Below, in pieces: positions 26,519 through 34,571 of a stretch of 40,843 nucleotides of DNA (its first letter is position 1; every line of letters begins with the position of its first letter). The stretch covers positions 1 through 40,843 of the forward strand of contig JADGPZ010000008.1 of assembly GCA_017882165.1 (NCBI GenBank), read 5' to 3'. The notes beneath the pieces are model-generated. The model did not search any database, was not told the origin of the DNA, and was given only the letters and a program-made list of their open reading frames with translations. The position numbers and the translations under genes are program-made. The stretch comes from Candidatus Kapaibacterium sp. GTDB lineage: Bacteria; Bacteroidota; Ignavibacteria; Palsa-1295.

Positions 26519-27007
26519 CGCTTCAACCAACGGGGGCCACAGGTGCTTAGTTCAATGTGTGAAATTACACCGCCATTAGTTTTCAGCAGCTCGTTCGTTC
26601 TTTCAAAGTTCATGAACTGTGCCGTTTTTGAACCGCATTCGCCATTGCGCTGTCCAAGAGACACAATTCATCGTTTCTCTCTTTTGAATTGTCATTTAAT
26701 GAACGCCCTCTCCGCGCCAATTTTTTGTCAATGAGCAAAGGTGCATCTCAATCTGTGTATTAATATAACACAATTTCAGGTGAACCCACCAAAAACCCAC
26801 CATCATTGAACAACTATTCATAGTAATATTCCGTGGATCGAGGATAGTTTTCCATTTTGTGTAGTAGTTTTGCATTTGGAAGTACACCGCCCGGACCCAT
26901 CAACGGTCCCTCCAGGCGCTCCCATGGTTCCGGGCATGTTTTGCTCGCCCGGTTTTGTCTTAATGTTCGTATCATTTGGTTGACCTATGAAACATAATTC
27001 GACCCCG

Positions 27008-27038
27008 ACTGAGTACACTCAGTCCGCCGCGGCGGACT
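27008..27038. repeat. Two adjoining palindromes upstream of the beta-helix gene
   Basis: ACTGAGT-AC-ACTCAGT (27008-27023) overlaps AGTCCGCCGCGGCGGACT (27021-27038), a perfect 18-base palindrome. The two structures share AGT and so are mutually exclusive if folded fully. They lie immediately before the heptamer tract. Confidence 0.7.
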
Positions 27039-27040
27039 CT

Positions 27041-27068
27041 CAGCACTCAGCACTCAGCACTCAGCACT
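27041..27068. repeat. Four perfect CAGCACT heptamers
   Basis: CAGCACT is repeated four times without mismatch, ending 9 bases before the ATG at 27078, in place of any ribosome-binding site. Copy-number change would alter leader length. The related 9-mer CTCAGCACT appears at 32280-32288. Confidence 0.85.
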
Positions 27069-27077
27069 CTTAGCGCG

Positions 27078-30000
27078 ATGTTACTTTCGTGCATTCTCCT
27101 CCTCCTCAGCCTCACCGGCGCGAGGGGGCAATCGAACTCGGAATACAACTTCGTAGGTTACCCCTATAACAGTCAATTAGGCGTACAAGATGGCTACGAC
27201 TACCACGGAGTATACGGAGAGGCTGACATGCCCATCCTTACGATGGATTGCCTTGCTGCGAACGGGTCAGGCCAGTGGACACTAACGACGCAGACTGGAA
27301 TTGGAAGCGAGTATGGAGTAGGCTGGTATCTGCTTGAGAATGCATTGCGAAACCCCGAGATCATAGGTACGCCGGTTCCCCCGGGAGTAGTTGCCAATGG
27401 ATCATTTAGCTCCGCTTCCCGGTATTCACCCCTCCAGCCGAAAGTGACAGCGAATCTTGATGAGTCGGTGAATTACGTTTTTCCATCGGGCGACCGGAAG
27501 TCGTTCGACATCGAGTACTTCGGGCCCAGCGATATCGACATTTCGTTGCATGGCATTCCGAATGATGGCACGGCGTTCCCTTCAGGGACACAGGTTGTCA
27601 AGGCGAGCGGCCTCGTCACCCACTCGGCGAACATCACGACGTACGATGGCACTTATTATCACGATATCACGAGCGAATCGAATTACAAAGACGATTTCGC
27701 CGTCTGTTCCGATGGATATTATGTGTACATCACATGGTGCTCGAGCGTTCACACCGGGGGAGGAAAGTACGTCTACTTTACATACTTCGATCTTGCGACG
27801 CATACGCAGTCAACGATAGTGGTCGTGGGTGCTGGAAGGAAGCCGACGATTGCTTGCGACGTGCGCAAGAACAGGACGGGATCGCCTGCGGTCTGGTACG
27901 AAATAGGGTATGTCACGACAGCAGGAGGCAGCATCATCTGGACGTATAATCATGGAGGCGCGACGGGAACGTACACGACGAACAATGTCTACATCGATCC
28001 TTCTTCTGGATCGACGGTATCGTTCTCAATCGCCGATCATGTGTGTGCGTTGGTGAGTTCCGTGGTGGGCGTCATTCAATACTCGGCGTTATATGCCATT
28101 GTCGAGAATAGCGCAGGCAAACACCTCGTGATGTACAATCCGAGCAACACGAATCTGACTTCGGGTGATGCCGCTTATGTCGATGGGAATCTTCTTGTGC
28201 CATATAGCACGACGTTACTACCTACGCCATCTTCCGGTAATGGCTGGCCCATCCTCGATGCTCCACTTGTGGCATTTGCGAACCCGTATGACAATCAATC
28301 GAGTTGGCACACCTACGATCAGTTTCACTGCCTGTATCAGCTCGATTTATCTGCCGCTTCAGGTCAGCTCACGGATGAAGTAGCGCCATTGCTCATCGTC
28401 AGAAATGCCGACAACGGCTCGAGCCATCCAACATCCCCGGACCCAGGCAGTCATGATACGCGGTTAGTCATTAATCAGACGTTGTCCGAACCCCCTCCTA
28501 CGCCTCATCCAATATTGATGACAGATCCTAATTCCGGATACACGGCCTCGGTCAACCAAATGGGGATTCACGCCCATTGGCGTAACGGTGCCGCAGGCTC
28601 AGGCACGCATTATTATTTCCGTGACTGGAACAGGACTTTTGATGAGGGGATCGATGAGAACACGCTCGTGACGGATATTTGCTTTGTGACTAACGGTTCC
28701 AGCTCAGGGACGAACCATGGTGGGACTCTCGGCGCGACGCTCACGAAGAACTATCGAATGACCATCTGGACCGATCCGAATTACGGGTTTAATAGTACAG
28801 ATGTGACAATCGGTACCTATCAGGCTAATGGCAATCAATGCACAGGTGGATTATTCTTAGGAAATGGTTCGACTGCAATGAACGGTATGCGCCTGACGGT
28901 CGGCGAAGGCACGTCGACAAGCGCCGCGACCTTTACCATGGGGACAAACAGCATGTTCGTCGAGGACGATGTCTCAACCGGCCAGGGGTTAACCGTAACA
29001 GGCAATTCCTTGTTCGACTATTACGGACTCTACTACGCCATGAATAATACAGGCCTCCCTGCCTCTGAAGTGCTTCCTTTTAATCGTGGTGCTGTTGGTG
29101 ACGCTTATGGCCGAACGTTAGGTAGCGACGGTGGCGGCGATGTGTTCCTTGATGGCACAACGTCGCTCAGTGCAAACATGAACGTTCACGGCGGCGCCAG
29201 TTTTCATCTTGCCGAGCTTTCGACTTTCGAAAGCAGCTATGGCAAAATCGATATCAAGTATGAGCCGAACATCTTTCCAATCCATGCCAGCGGCACGGCG
29301 AACAGTGATGCCTCCGGCGTAATGGAGTTCGCTTGTCCGGCGACGTTTACGCATTCGACAATCACCGCGCACTTTCCTTCGATCTCGGCGATTAACTTCA
29401 TGATCCATGTCCTCAAGGCTCCTGATGCCGGCCTTGGCGGCAGCAACCCTTTCGGGCAAATGACGTCATCCTTCACAAGTTATTCGAATTCTAATAGTAA
29501 CGGATTGGCTGTGATCCGGTTCGATAATAATACTCCGGGCGGGATAGTGAATTACGGCGCTTCCAGCTTCACGGACGATAATTTCAGCGTCGTGCAAATC
29601 ACGGCCATCGATCCGCAGACTGATTTCACCGTTCAAACCTCGACCTTCGGCGGAACCCAGCTTTACGCTGTCGATTTGGAAAGCCTGAGTCTCTCGTCAT
29701 ACGGCAGTATCCAAATCACGAACAACACGTTCAACGATGGCGGAACGAATGCTCTCGCCGATGTATATGTTTATCAGATGAACGCCGAATCGATCAGCAG
29801 CGTCGATGTAGAGAGTAACACTCTTTACGCTGGGCATCATGATACAGATTATCCTTTCACCGGTATATTCTACAACCTGTCTTATGGTCTGATCGGCTTC
29901 AATTCAATATCAGGTGGCTTCATAAGAGGCATAAGAGATTTCGGGCCGTACAGTTCCCCGTGGGATGGCACTTTGATTTGTAGCAATCCGATTACGGATC

Positions 30001-31382
30001 TCACGATCGGTTCCACAACCTATTCGCCGGGCCAAGGCATACTTACATCAGGTTATCAGGGTTATGTGAAGTTAGAGGACATCTCACATGCTGGAAGCGG
30101 GTATACACATATGACAAATGGTGGTCCGCCGCATCTGGTTTTCAGCAAGATATACAGCAATAATTACTTCGGTGTTGTAGCAGCGGCCACTCTCGATTTG
30201 AGTGGCGTTCATCACCCATTAGGCTATGGGGATCTCGCCGGCCTCAATGAGATACATGACAATGGTGATTATCAGATTGATATTACTTCGTCCAGTACTG
30301 ATCTCTGGCTAACTCGCGCTCCCGGCTCAACATGGACGGTCGATGGCGAGAATAATATCTATCAAGGAAGTAGCTCGTCGAGTGTTCTCATTCAGGGAGA
30401 TGCGAATGGAAATGCGACCCTTGATATCGGTAATAATTGGTGGGGAGGCACGGTTGACCCTTCTGGCGCTGAAGCATTTCCGAATTCGACTTACTTCCCA
30501 AGTTATAACTACACTACGTATGGTTCAAATGCATCTCAGTCCTCCATCTCTGGCATTAGCTGCTCGGGGGGATTGGTTGCGAAACCAGTCGGTCAGATTC
30601 CGCAATCGATCCAATCCGAAGACACTGGACTCTGCAATCAGGCAATCAACCTGGCCTTAATGTGGAACTCCGATGCTATGAACCCGGATTTGGCTTACGA
30701 TACGATGCACTATTATATTTTGCATTGTTACCAAATCGCGAATGCCACCCAAACGTTTGGCGCATTGGGTGGGTGCTGGGGTAGTGAAATGAACACCTTG
30801 CAGGGAAGGTTGAATGAACGTGCGTTTCTGATCAGTGCTTTGAAGCTCCGAAGCGACAATGAGTGGTTCTGTCAGGATGTTGGAGCCATGGTTTCAACAT
30901 ATGATGCTGCTCCCAAAAGACAAGATGCACGCGTTGCACTCGCCATCATTCAATTTTTGATAAATAACCCCAGATGTGCGGCGGACCGTACCGGGAATAT
31001 GTATGCATACGATGGTACCCGAGCCGGTTGGTACCAAGGCTGGCTGGACACCGCAAATGTTTATTACAAGGGCGAGGTCTTCGATTCAACGTTGCCGACG
31101 ATGCATCAACTTGGGCTTGATAGCGTTTTGATGTATGCTTCCGCCAGTGTGTATTATGAGGCTTCCGGGCCTCAAATCATAGGGGATGCACACGTAATCA
31201 CCAATCCATTCCAGGACGAAACGAGCCTATCGCTCGCGATCAACCGCGAAGCGTATGTACACATCGAGGTATTCGACCCGCTCGGCAGAAAGTTAGAGAA
31301 GGCTGGTTTCGATGGAGTCTTCGAAACAGGTTCGCGTGTCGTGCCGCTCGGCTTGTCCTCGCAGCCGCCGGGCACGTACTAA
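27078..31382 (+). CDS. Large secreted beta-helix protein with an interrupted T9SS sorting domain
   Basis: 1434 residues. Signal peptide MLLSCILLLLSLTGARGQ. The N-terminal about 500 residues are beta-rich without a recognised family. From about residue 560 to 1130 repeated short strands and turns (SIQITNNTFNDGG, VESNTLY, GFNSISGG, LDIGNNWWGGTVDPSG) indicate a right-handed parallel beta-helix. A helical cysteine-containing segment (about 1160-1350) precedes a T9SS domain starting near residue 1363 (VITNPFQDETSLSLAI). That domain stops early: PPGTY is followed by TAA (31380-31382). In the same frame 31383-31439 then reads LRISTANNEVRTIKLVKE and stop, exactly the missing end of a sorting domain. 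Either a nonsense mutation, a sequence error or programmed readthrough. Confidence 0.82.
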   Translation: MLLSCILLLLSLTGARGQSNSEYNFVGYPYNSQLGVQDGYDYHGVYGEADMPILTMDCLAANGSGQWTLTTQTGIGSEYGVGWYLLENALRNPEIIGTPVPPGVVANGSFSSASRYSPLQPKVTANLDESVNYVFPSGDRKSFDIEYFGPSDIDISLHGIPNDGTAFPSGTQVVKASGLVTHSANITTYDGTYYHDITSESNYKDDFAVCSDGYYVYITWCSSVHTGGGKYVYFTYFDLATHTQSTIVVVGAGRKPTIACDVRKNRTGSPAVWYEIGYVTTAGGSIIWTYNHGGATGTYTTNNVYIDPSSGSTVSFSIADHVCALVSSVVGVIQYSALYAIVENSAGKHLVMYNPSNTNLTSGDAAYVDGNLLVPYSTTLLPTPSSGNGWPILDAPLVAFANPYDNQSSWHTYDQFHCLYQLDLSAASGQLTDEVAPLLIVRNADNGSSHPTSPDPGSHDTRLVINQTLSEPPPTPHPILMTDPNSGYTASVNQMGIHAHWRNGAAGSGTHYYFRDWNRTFDEGIDENTLVTDICFVTNGSSSGTNHGGTLGATLTKNYRMTIWTDPNYGFNSTDVTIGTYQANGNQCTGGLFLGNGSTAMNGMRLTVGEGTSTSAATFTMGTNSMFVEDDVSTGQGLTVTGNSLFDYYGLYYAMNNTGLPASEVLPFNRGAVGDAYGRTLGSDGGGDVFLDGTTSLSANMNVHGGASFHLAELSTFESSYGKIDIKYEPNIFPIHASGTANSDASGVMEFACPATFTHSTITAHFPSISAINFMIHVLKAPDAGLGGSNPFGQMTSSFTSYSNSNSNGLAVIRFDNNTPGGIVNYGASSFTDDNFSVVQITAIDPQTDFTVQTSTFGGTQLYAVDLESLSLSSYGSIQITNNTFNDGGTNALADVYVYQMNAESISSVDVESNTLYAGHHDTDYPFTGIFYNLSYGLIGFNSISGGFIRGIRDFGPYSSPWDGTLICSNPITDLTIGSTTYSPGQGILTSGYQGYVKLEDISHAGSGYTHMTNGGPPHLVFSKIYSNNYFGVVAAATLDLSGVHHPLGYGDLAGLNEIHDNGDYQIDITSSSTDLWLTRAPGSTWTVDGENNIYQGSSSSSVLIQGDANGNATLDIGNNWWGGTVDPSGAEAFPNSTYFPSYNYTTYGSNASQSSISGISCSGGLVAKPVGQIPQSIQSEDTGLCNQAINLALMWNSDAMNPDLAYDTMHYYILHCYQIANATQTFGALGGCWGSEMNTLQGRLNERAFLISALKLRSDNEWFCQDVGAMVSTYDAAPKRQDARVALAIIQFLINNPRCAADRTGNMYAYDGTRAGWYQGWLDTANVYYKGEVFDSTLPTMHQLGLDSVLMYASASVYYEASGPQIIGDAHVITNPFQDETSLSLAINREAYVHIEVFDPLGRKLEKAGFDGVFETGSRVVPLGLSSQPPGTY

Positions 31383-31439
31383 CTCCGCATCTCAACAGCG
31401 AACAACGAAGTGCGGACGATTAAGTTAGTGAAGGAGTAA
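31383..31439 (+). pseudogene. Detached C-terminal end of the T9SS domain, in frame after TAA
   Basis: Eighteen codons, LRISTANNEVRTIKLVKE, then TAA. They complete the sorting domain of the preceding gene without any frameshift; only the TAA at 31380 separates them. There is no separate start codon. It is listed as the broken-off end of that gene rather than as an independent gene. Confidence 0.8.
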
Positions 31440-31448
31440 GCGCTAACA

Positions 31449-31475
31449 ACCCCCGCCTAACGGCGGGGGTCTTTT
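31449..31475 (+). terminator. Rho-independent terminator of the beta-helix gene
   Basis: A 9-bp perfect stem, ACCCCCGCC with GGCGGGGGT, and loop TAAC, followed by CTTTT. It starts 10 bases after the second stop (31439), which suggests the gene originally ended at 31439 rather than 31382. The stem resembles the CCCCCGGC hairpins of the 12139-12333 repeat. Confidence 0.85.
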
Positions 31476-31498
31476 ACAATCGCGAGAGGAGATGCGTG

Positions 31499-31582
31499 TG
31501 CCCGAGGCCGGACTCGAACCGGCACATTATCGCTAACGGCAGATTTTGAGTCTGCTGCGTCTACCAATTTCGCCACTCGGGC
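31499..31582 (-). tRNA. tRNA-Leu (anticodon CAA)
   Basis: 84 nucleotides. Acceptor stem GCCCGAG/CTCGGGC, D-loop AATTGGTAGA, anticodon arm GCAGA-CTCAAAA-TCTGC (anticodon CAA), a long variable arm typical of class II tRNAs, and T-arm GGTTCGAGTCC. The discriminator is A and CCA is not encoded. Confidence 0.95.
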
Positions 31583-31590
31583 TAAAACTT

Positions 31591-31732
31591 GAACCTGGAT
31601 TCCGCTGATTAAGACGGATTACGCGGATTGATTTACTGGATTGTCCATCCCGCGCTAGCGTGTCAAATTCCGAATCTCAAATCCGAAAAATCAATCCGCG
31701 TAATCCGTCTTATATCCGTGGAATCCCGGTTC
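31591..31732. repeat. Long imperfect inverted repeat (GAACC-ended family) between greA and tRNA-Leu
   Basis: Left arm 31591-31633 and right arm 31689-31732 are about 44-base inverted repeats with a few mismatches and one indel. Both begin GAACC and end GGATTACGCGGATTGATT. The right arm ends on the last base of the greA stop codon. The centre holds CGCGCTAGCG. It is related to 13723-13826. Confidence 0.75.
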
Positions 31733-32208
31733 TATCGTCCAATCGAAACAACTTTGAGGCTGAGCACTCCCGCGGGCACCTTCACCTGAATACCTTCGCC
31801 GATCTTCTTTCCCATGAGCGCCTTGCCAATTGGCGAACTCATCGAGATGCGACCAGAATCGAAATCGGCCTCCTCCTGGGAAACAACCTGATAGTCACTT
31901 TTCTTTCCCGTCTTTTCGTTCATGACCGTCACGTGGCTCATAATGCCGACCTTGTCGGTCGAGATATTTGTCTCGTCGATGATGGTCGAGCGGGCGAGCA
32001 CTTCCGCCAGCTTGCGGATGCGGAGTTCGAGCAGCCCCTGCTCTTCGCGCGCCGCGTCGTACTCGGCGTTCTCCGAAAGATCGCCTTGCGCGCGCGCTTC
32101 GGCAATGCGAGATGCAACATCACGCCGCCCGTATACTTTTAGTTTGCGGACTTCCTCCTCGATTTCGGAGAGGCGCTGCTTCGTGATGTATATCTTTCCT
32201 TGTTCCAT
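31732..32208 (-). CDS. greA: Transcription elongation factor GreA
   Basis: 158 residues, standard length. An N-terminal coiled-coil (LSEIEEEVRKLKVYGRRDVASRIAEARAQGDLSENAEYDAAREEQGLLELRIRKL) carries the acidic tip DLSENAEYDAA that enters the RNA polymerase secondary channel. The C-terminal FKBP-like domain includes ISMSSPIGKALMGKKIGEGIQVKVPAG. GreA stimulates transcript cleavage in backtracked polymerase. The stop codon abuts a long inverted repeat. Start ATG 32208 gives the canonical MEQGKIYITKQ N-terminus. Confidence 0.97.
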   Translation of the reverse strand: MEQGKIYITKQRLSEIEEEVRKLKVYGRRDVASRIAEARAQGDLSENAEYDAAREEQGLLELRIRKLAEVLARSTIIDETNISTDKVGIMSHVTVMNEKTGKKSDYQVVSQEEADFDSGRISMSSPIGKALMGKKIGEGIQVKVPAGVLSLKVVSIGR

Positions 32209-32245
32209 GTACGACGGATTCTACTGGCGACTGGCTAAGTAATAA

Positions 32246-32288
32246 AGTGCTGAGGGAGGGACGCTTCCGGGCGCCCCTGCTCAGCACT
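32246..32288. repeat. Hairpin downstream of ribBA with CAGCACT-related arms
   Basis: AGTGCTGAG (32246-32254) pairs with CTCAGCACT (32280-32288); the interior can extend with GGGACGC/GCGCCC. Read on the minus strand the stem is followed by TTATTA, so it may end ribBA transcription weakly. The arm contains the CAGCACT heptamer found four times at 27041-27068. Confidence 0.5.
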
Positions 32289-32352
32289 CAGGCACAACCG
32301 CTGGTGCGCCGCTGCCTTTAGCACTTCGCACCGCATTTCTGTTCCCGTACCG

Positions 32353-33603
32353 TCAGGACATTTTCGGCTCCGCAGCTTGCGAGGAGCCGTTCGTATGCAC
32401 CAGTCCGTGCTCTGTCAGGAGGTGACCAAGCTTGACGCGCTTCGTCTCAAGGTACGAAGCATTCCGCAGATTTGCGGGAATCTCGATCGGAACGCGCTCG
32501 ACGATTTCGAGTCCATAACTCGAAAGTCCAATCACTTTCTTCGGATTGTTCGTCATGAGGCGCATCTTCTGGACGCCGAGATCGGCCAGGATTTGGGCAC
32601 CCAAACCATAATCTCGCAAATCGGCCTTGAAGCCAAGCTCCTCGTTAGCTTCGACCGTATCCATGCCCTCTTCCTGAAGCTTGTAGGCGCGCAGCTTGTT
32701 ACTCAGCCCAATGCCTCGGCCTTCCTGCCGCATATATACAACGACTCCGCGGCCAGCATTCTCGACCATCATCATGGCTGCGTGCAACTGGTCCTGACAA
32801 TCGCAACGGAGCGAGCCGAGTGTGTCGCCGGTGAAGCACTCCGAGTGAACGCGCACCAGCACCGGCTCGCCATTGCCGACATCGCCCTTCGTCAGCGCCA
32901 TGTGTTCCTTGTGATCGACTTTGTTCTCGTAGAGGTGCAAGCGGAAATCGCCATATTCGGTCGGCAGCGTGACCTCGACCACCTTTTTCATCAGATGCTC
33001 ACCGTGCATCCGGTAGCTAATAAGATCCTGTACGCTTATGATCTTGAGATTCAGCTCCTTAGCGATCTTCTTCAACTCCGGCAGCCGTGCCATGGAGCCA
33101 TCCTCATTAATCATCTCGCAGAGAACCGCAATCGGCTTGAATCCCGCCATGCGCGCAAGATCGACGGAGGCTTCGGTATGTCCCGCACGCCGAAGCACGC
33201 CTTCGTCCACGGCACGAAGTGGAAAGATATGTCCCGGTCGAGCGAAGTCTCGTCCGGTCGCGTTGGGATCGGTCAGCGCGAGGATCGTCTTCGCTCGATC
33301 TTCTGCCGATACGCCGGTGGACGTGCCGTGCAAATAATCGATGCTGACGGTAAACGGCGTGCCATGCCGCGCGGTGTTATTCTCCACCATCATCGGAAGA
33401 TCGAGTTCGGCGGCGCGCGCCTCGGTCAGCGGGGCGCAGATGATCCCGCTCGTGCGCCGCAGCATGAACGCGATCATTTCTGGCGTTACCGCCTCGGCGG
33501 CAGCGATAAAATCGCCCTCGTTCTCACGGTCTTCATCATCCACGACGATAACTCCGCGTCCCGCGCGAATCTCGGCAATCGCTTCTTCGATCTTGTTCAG
33601 CAT
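32353..33603 (-). CDS. ribBA: Bifunctional 3,4-dihydroxy-2-butanone-4-phosphate synthase / GTP cyclohydrolase II
   Basis: 416 residues, the usual size for the fused enzyme that makes both riboflavin precursors. RibB half (1-205): [16 protein letters not shown] binds magnesium, then [24 protein letters not shown] and [10 protein letters not shown]. RibA half (210-400): [23 protein letters not shown] carries the zinc cysteines, followed by [24 protein letters not shown] and [12 protein letters not shown] short C-terminal tail follows. No FMN riboswitch is recognisable in the 53-base spacer upstream, which is instead filled with heptamer-like repeats. Confidence 0.97.
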   Translation of the reverse strand: MLNKIEEAIAEIRAGRGVIVVDDEDRENEGDFIAAAEAVTPEMIAFMLRRTSGIICAPLTEARAAELDLPMMVENNTARHGTPFTVSIDYLHGTSTGVSAEDRAKTILALTDPNATGRDFARPGHIFPLRAVDEGVLRRAGHTEASVDLARMAGFKPIAVLCEMINEDGSMARLPELKKIAKELNLKIISVQDLISYRMHGEHLMKKVVEVTLPTEYGDFRLHLYENKVDHKEHMALTKGDVGNGEPVLVRVHSECFTGDTLGSLRCDCQDQLHAAMMMVENAGRGVVVYMRQEGRGIGLSNKLRAYKLQEEGMDTVEANEELGFKADLRDYGLGAQILADLGVQKMRLMTNNPKKVIGLSSYGLEIVERVPIEIPANLRNASYLETKRVKLGHLLTEHGLVHTNGSSQAAEPKMS

Positions 33604-33611
33604 ACGTTCAG

Positions 33612-33658
33612 TGGATGAGTAGTGAGTAGCTCGTTACTCATTCCCGTTACTCGTCACT
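33612..33658. repeat. Heptamer-like repeats in both orientations between yajC and ribBA
   Basis: GAGTAGT and GAGTAGC units are followed by inverted units of the GTTACTC type (two copies of GTTACTC, plus GTCACTA). The tract therefore forms an imperfect inverted repeat of the GAGTAAC heptamer class seen at 13697-13721, and fills the 53-base spacer. Confidence 0.55.
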
Positions 33659-33998
33659 ATGCGGCGTTCTTCGGCGTCACGTTCGTCACGGCCGATTTCT
33701 CAAACCGGATCTTAACGTTCTCGGCAACCTGCACGAGAATCGTACTGTCCTCGATCTGCGCGACGGTGCCGTGAATGCCGCTTGCTGTTACGACTTTGTC
33801 GCCCTTTTCGATCTTGGCGATCTGCTCTTCGCGTTGTTTCTGCTTCTTCTTCTGTGGACGAATCAGAAACATATAGAAAACAACCACGATGAGGATCAGC
33901 GGCAAGAACTGCATGATCGGGTTGGTTTCCTGCCCTGCTGCTGCCGGAGGTGAGAGCAAAAGCGAATGGATGCCGGTCAAGTGAAAGAAGTTGATCAT
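33657..33998 (-). CDS. yajC: Preprotein translocase accessory protein YajC
   Basis: 113 residues. One membrane helix (PLILIVVVFYMFLI, about residues 33-46) is followed by the family signature RPQKKKQKQREEQIAKIEKGDKVVTASGIHGTVAQI. YajC associates with SecDF at the Sec translocon in the inner membrane. ATG 33998 gives the normal length. The stop is 53 bases upstream of ribBA, so the genes may be co-transcribed, but SecD/SecF are not present here. Confidence 0.95.
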   Translation of the reverse strand: MINFFHLTGIHSLLLSPPAAAGQETNPIMQFLPLILIVVVFYMFLIRPQKKKQKQREEQIAKIEKGDKVVTASGIHGTVAQIEDSTILVQVAENVKIRFEKSAVTNVTPKNAA

Positions 33999-34109
33999 AA
34001 TGCTTGGTTATCGGGTGTCAGAGGCGCTGTTATGGCGCTATTTTTCAGAATAGAAGAAAACAAGGAGAGAAGCTGAATCATTCGTGAAGCCTGCCTCACC
34101 GGAGGCCGC

Positions 34110-34571
34110 TCACCTCAATCCGCTCTCGATCAACGCCGATTCGAATAGGTCGAGGAAGCCTTTGGGCAGGAAGATTTCGTCCGACGTTCGGATTTGGTCA
34201 ATGTTCCACCACCGAACATCGACGATTCCTTCATCCGGATCGCAGTTGGAGGCAGCCGGCTGCCCCGTGCAACGGGCGAGATAGTATTCGGCGTGCATCC
34301 GGTGGAGACTCCCGGCATAGATCAGCTCTTTCTCTAAAACATAGATTCGCCGGCCAACGTCAGTTACTTCAACGCCAGTTTCTTCGAGAACTTCTCGCGC
34401 GACTGTCTGCTCGTAGCTCTCACCCGGCTCGATGCCACCGCCCGGCAGCACCCAATACTTCAGAATATCCGGCTCTGCTGGATTCACCGGCTCCGTGTCT
34501 TCGTATTTGACGAGCACCACCTGGCCCGCATCATTGAGGACGAATCCGCGGGCTTGATTACGGGTTGTCAT
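34110..34571 (-). CDS. Nudix hydrolase
   Basis: 153 residues from ATG 34571. This start is preferred because the Nudix fold begins MTTRNQARGFVLNDAGQVVLVKY; the frame is open further upstream but overlaps tgt there. The Nudix box is complete at residues 45-67 (G, five residues, E, seven residues, REVLEETGV). Family members hydrolyse nucleoside diphosphates linked to another moiety; the substrate cannot be told. Its start lies 14 bases inside the end of tgt, so it is translated as the last gene of the bamD-thioesterase-ABC-tgt run. Confidence 0.9.
   Translation of the reverse strand: MTTRNQARGFVLNDAGQVVLVKYEDTEPVNPAEPDILKYWVLPGGGIEPGESYEQTVAREVLEETGVEVTDVGRRIYVLEKELIYAGSLHRMHAEYYLARCTGQPAASNCDPDEGIVDVRWWNIDQIRTSDEIFLPKGFLDLFESALIESGLR

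Larger units (their letters stand above)
26519..27077. other. AT-rich divergent intergenic region with palindromes
   Basis: About 560 bases between porD (minus) and the beta-helix gene (plus). The stretch 26560-26880 is AT-rich and carries an imperfect palindrome, TGTGT (26754-26758) to ACACA (26768-26772), which could be an operator. Near the plus gene are two perfect hairpins (27008-27023 and 27021-27038) and the CAGCACT tract. The small minus-strand ORF 26818-27018 is not convincing. Confidence 0.45.

Noticed and set aside
26818-27018. 66-codon minus-strand ORF with a collagen-like stretch
   Set aside because: No signal, no ribosome-binding site, atypical composition, and it runs into the palindrome region; no support as a gene.
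27041-27068. CAGCACT repeats considered as a CRISPR or att site
   Set aside because: Units are 7 bases with no spacers and no cas genes; no integrase nearby.
32377-33618. 413-codon plus-strand frame over ribBA
   Set aside because: Antisense shadow; ribBA has full motif support.
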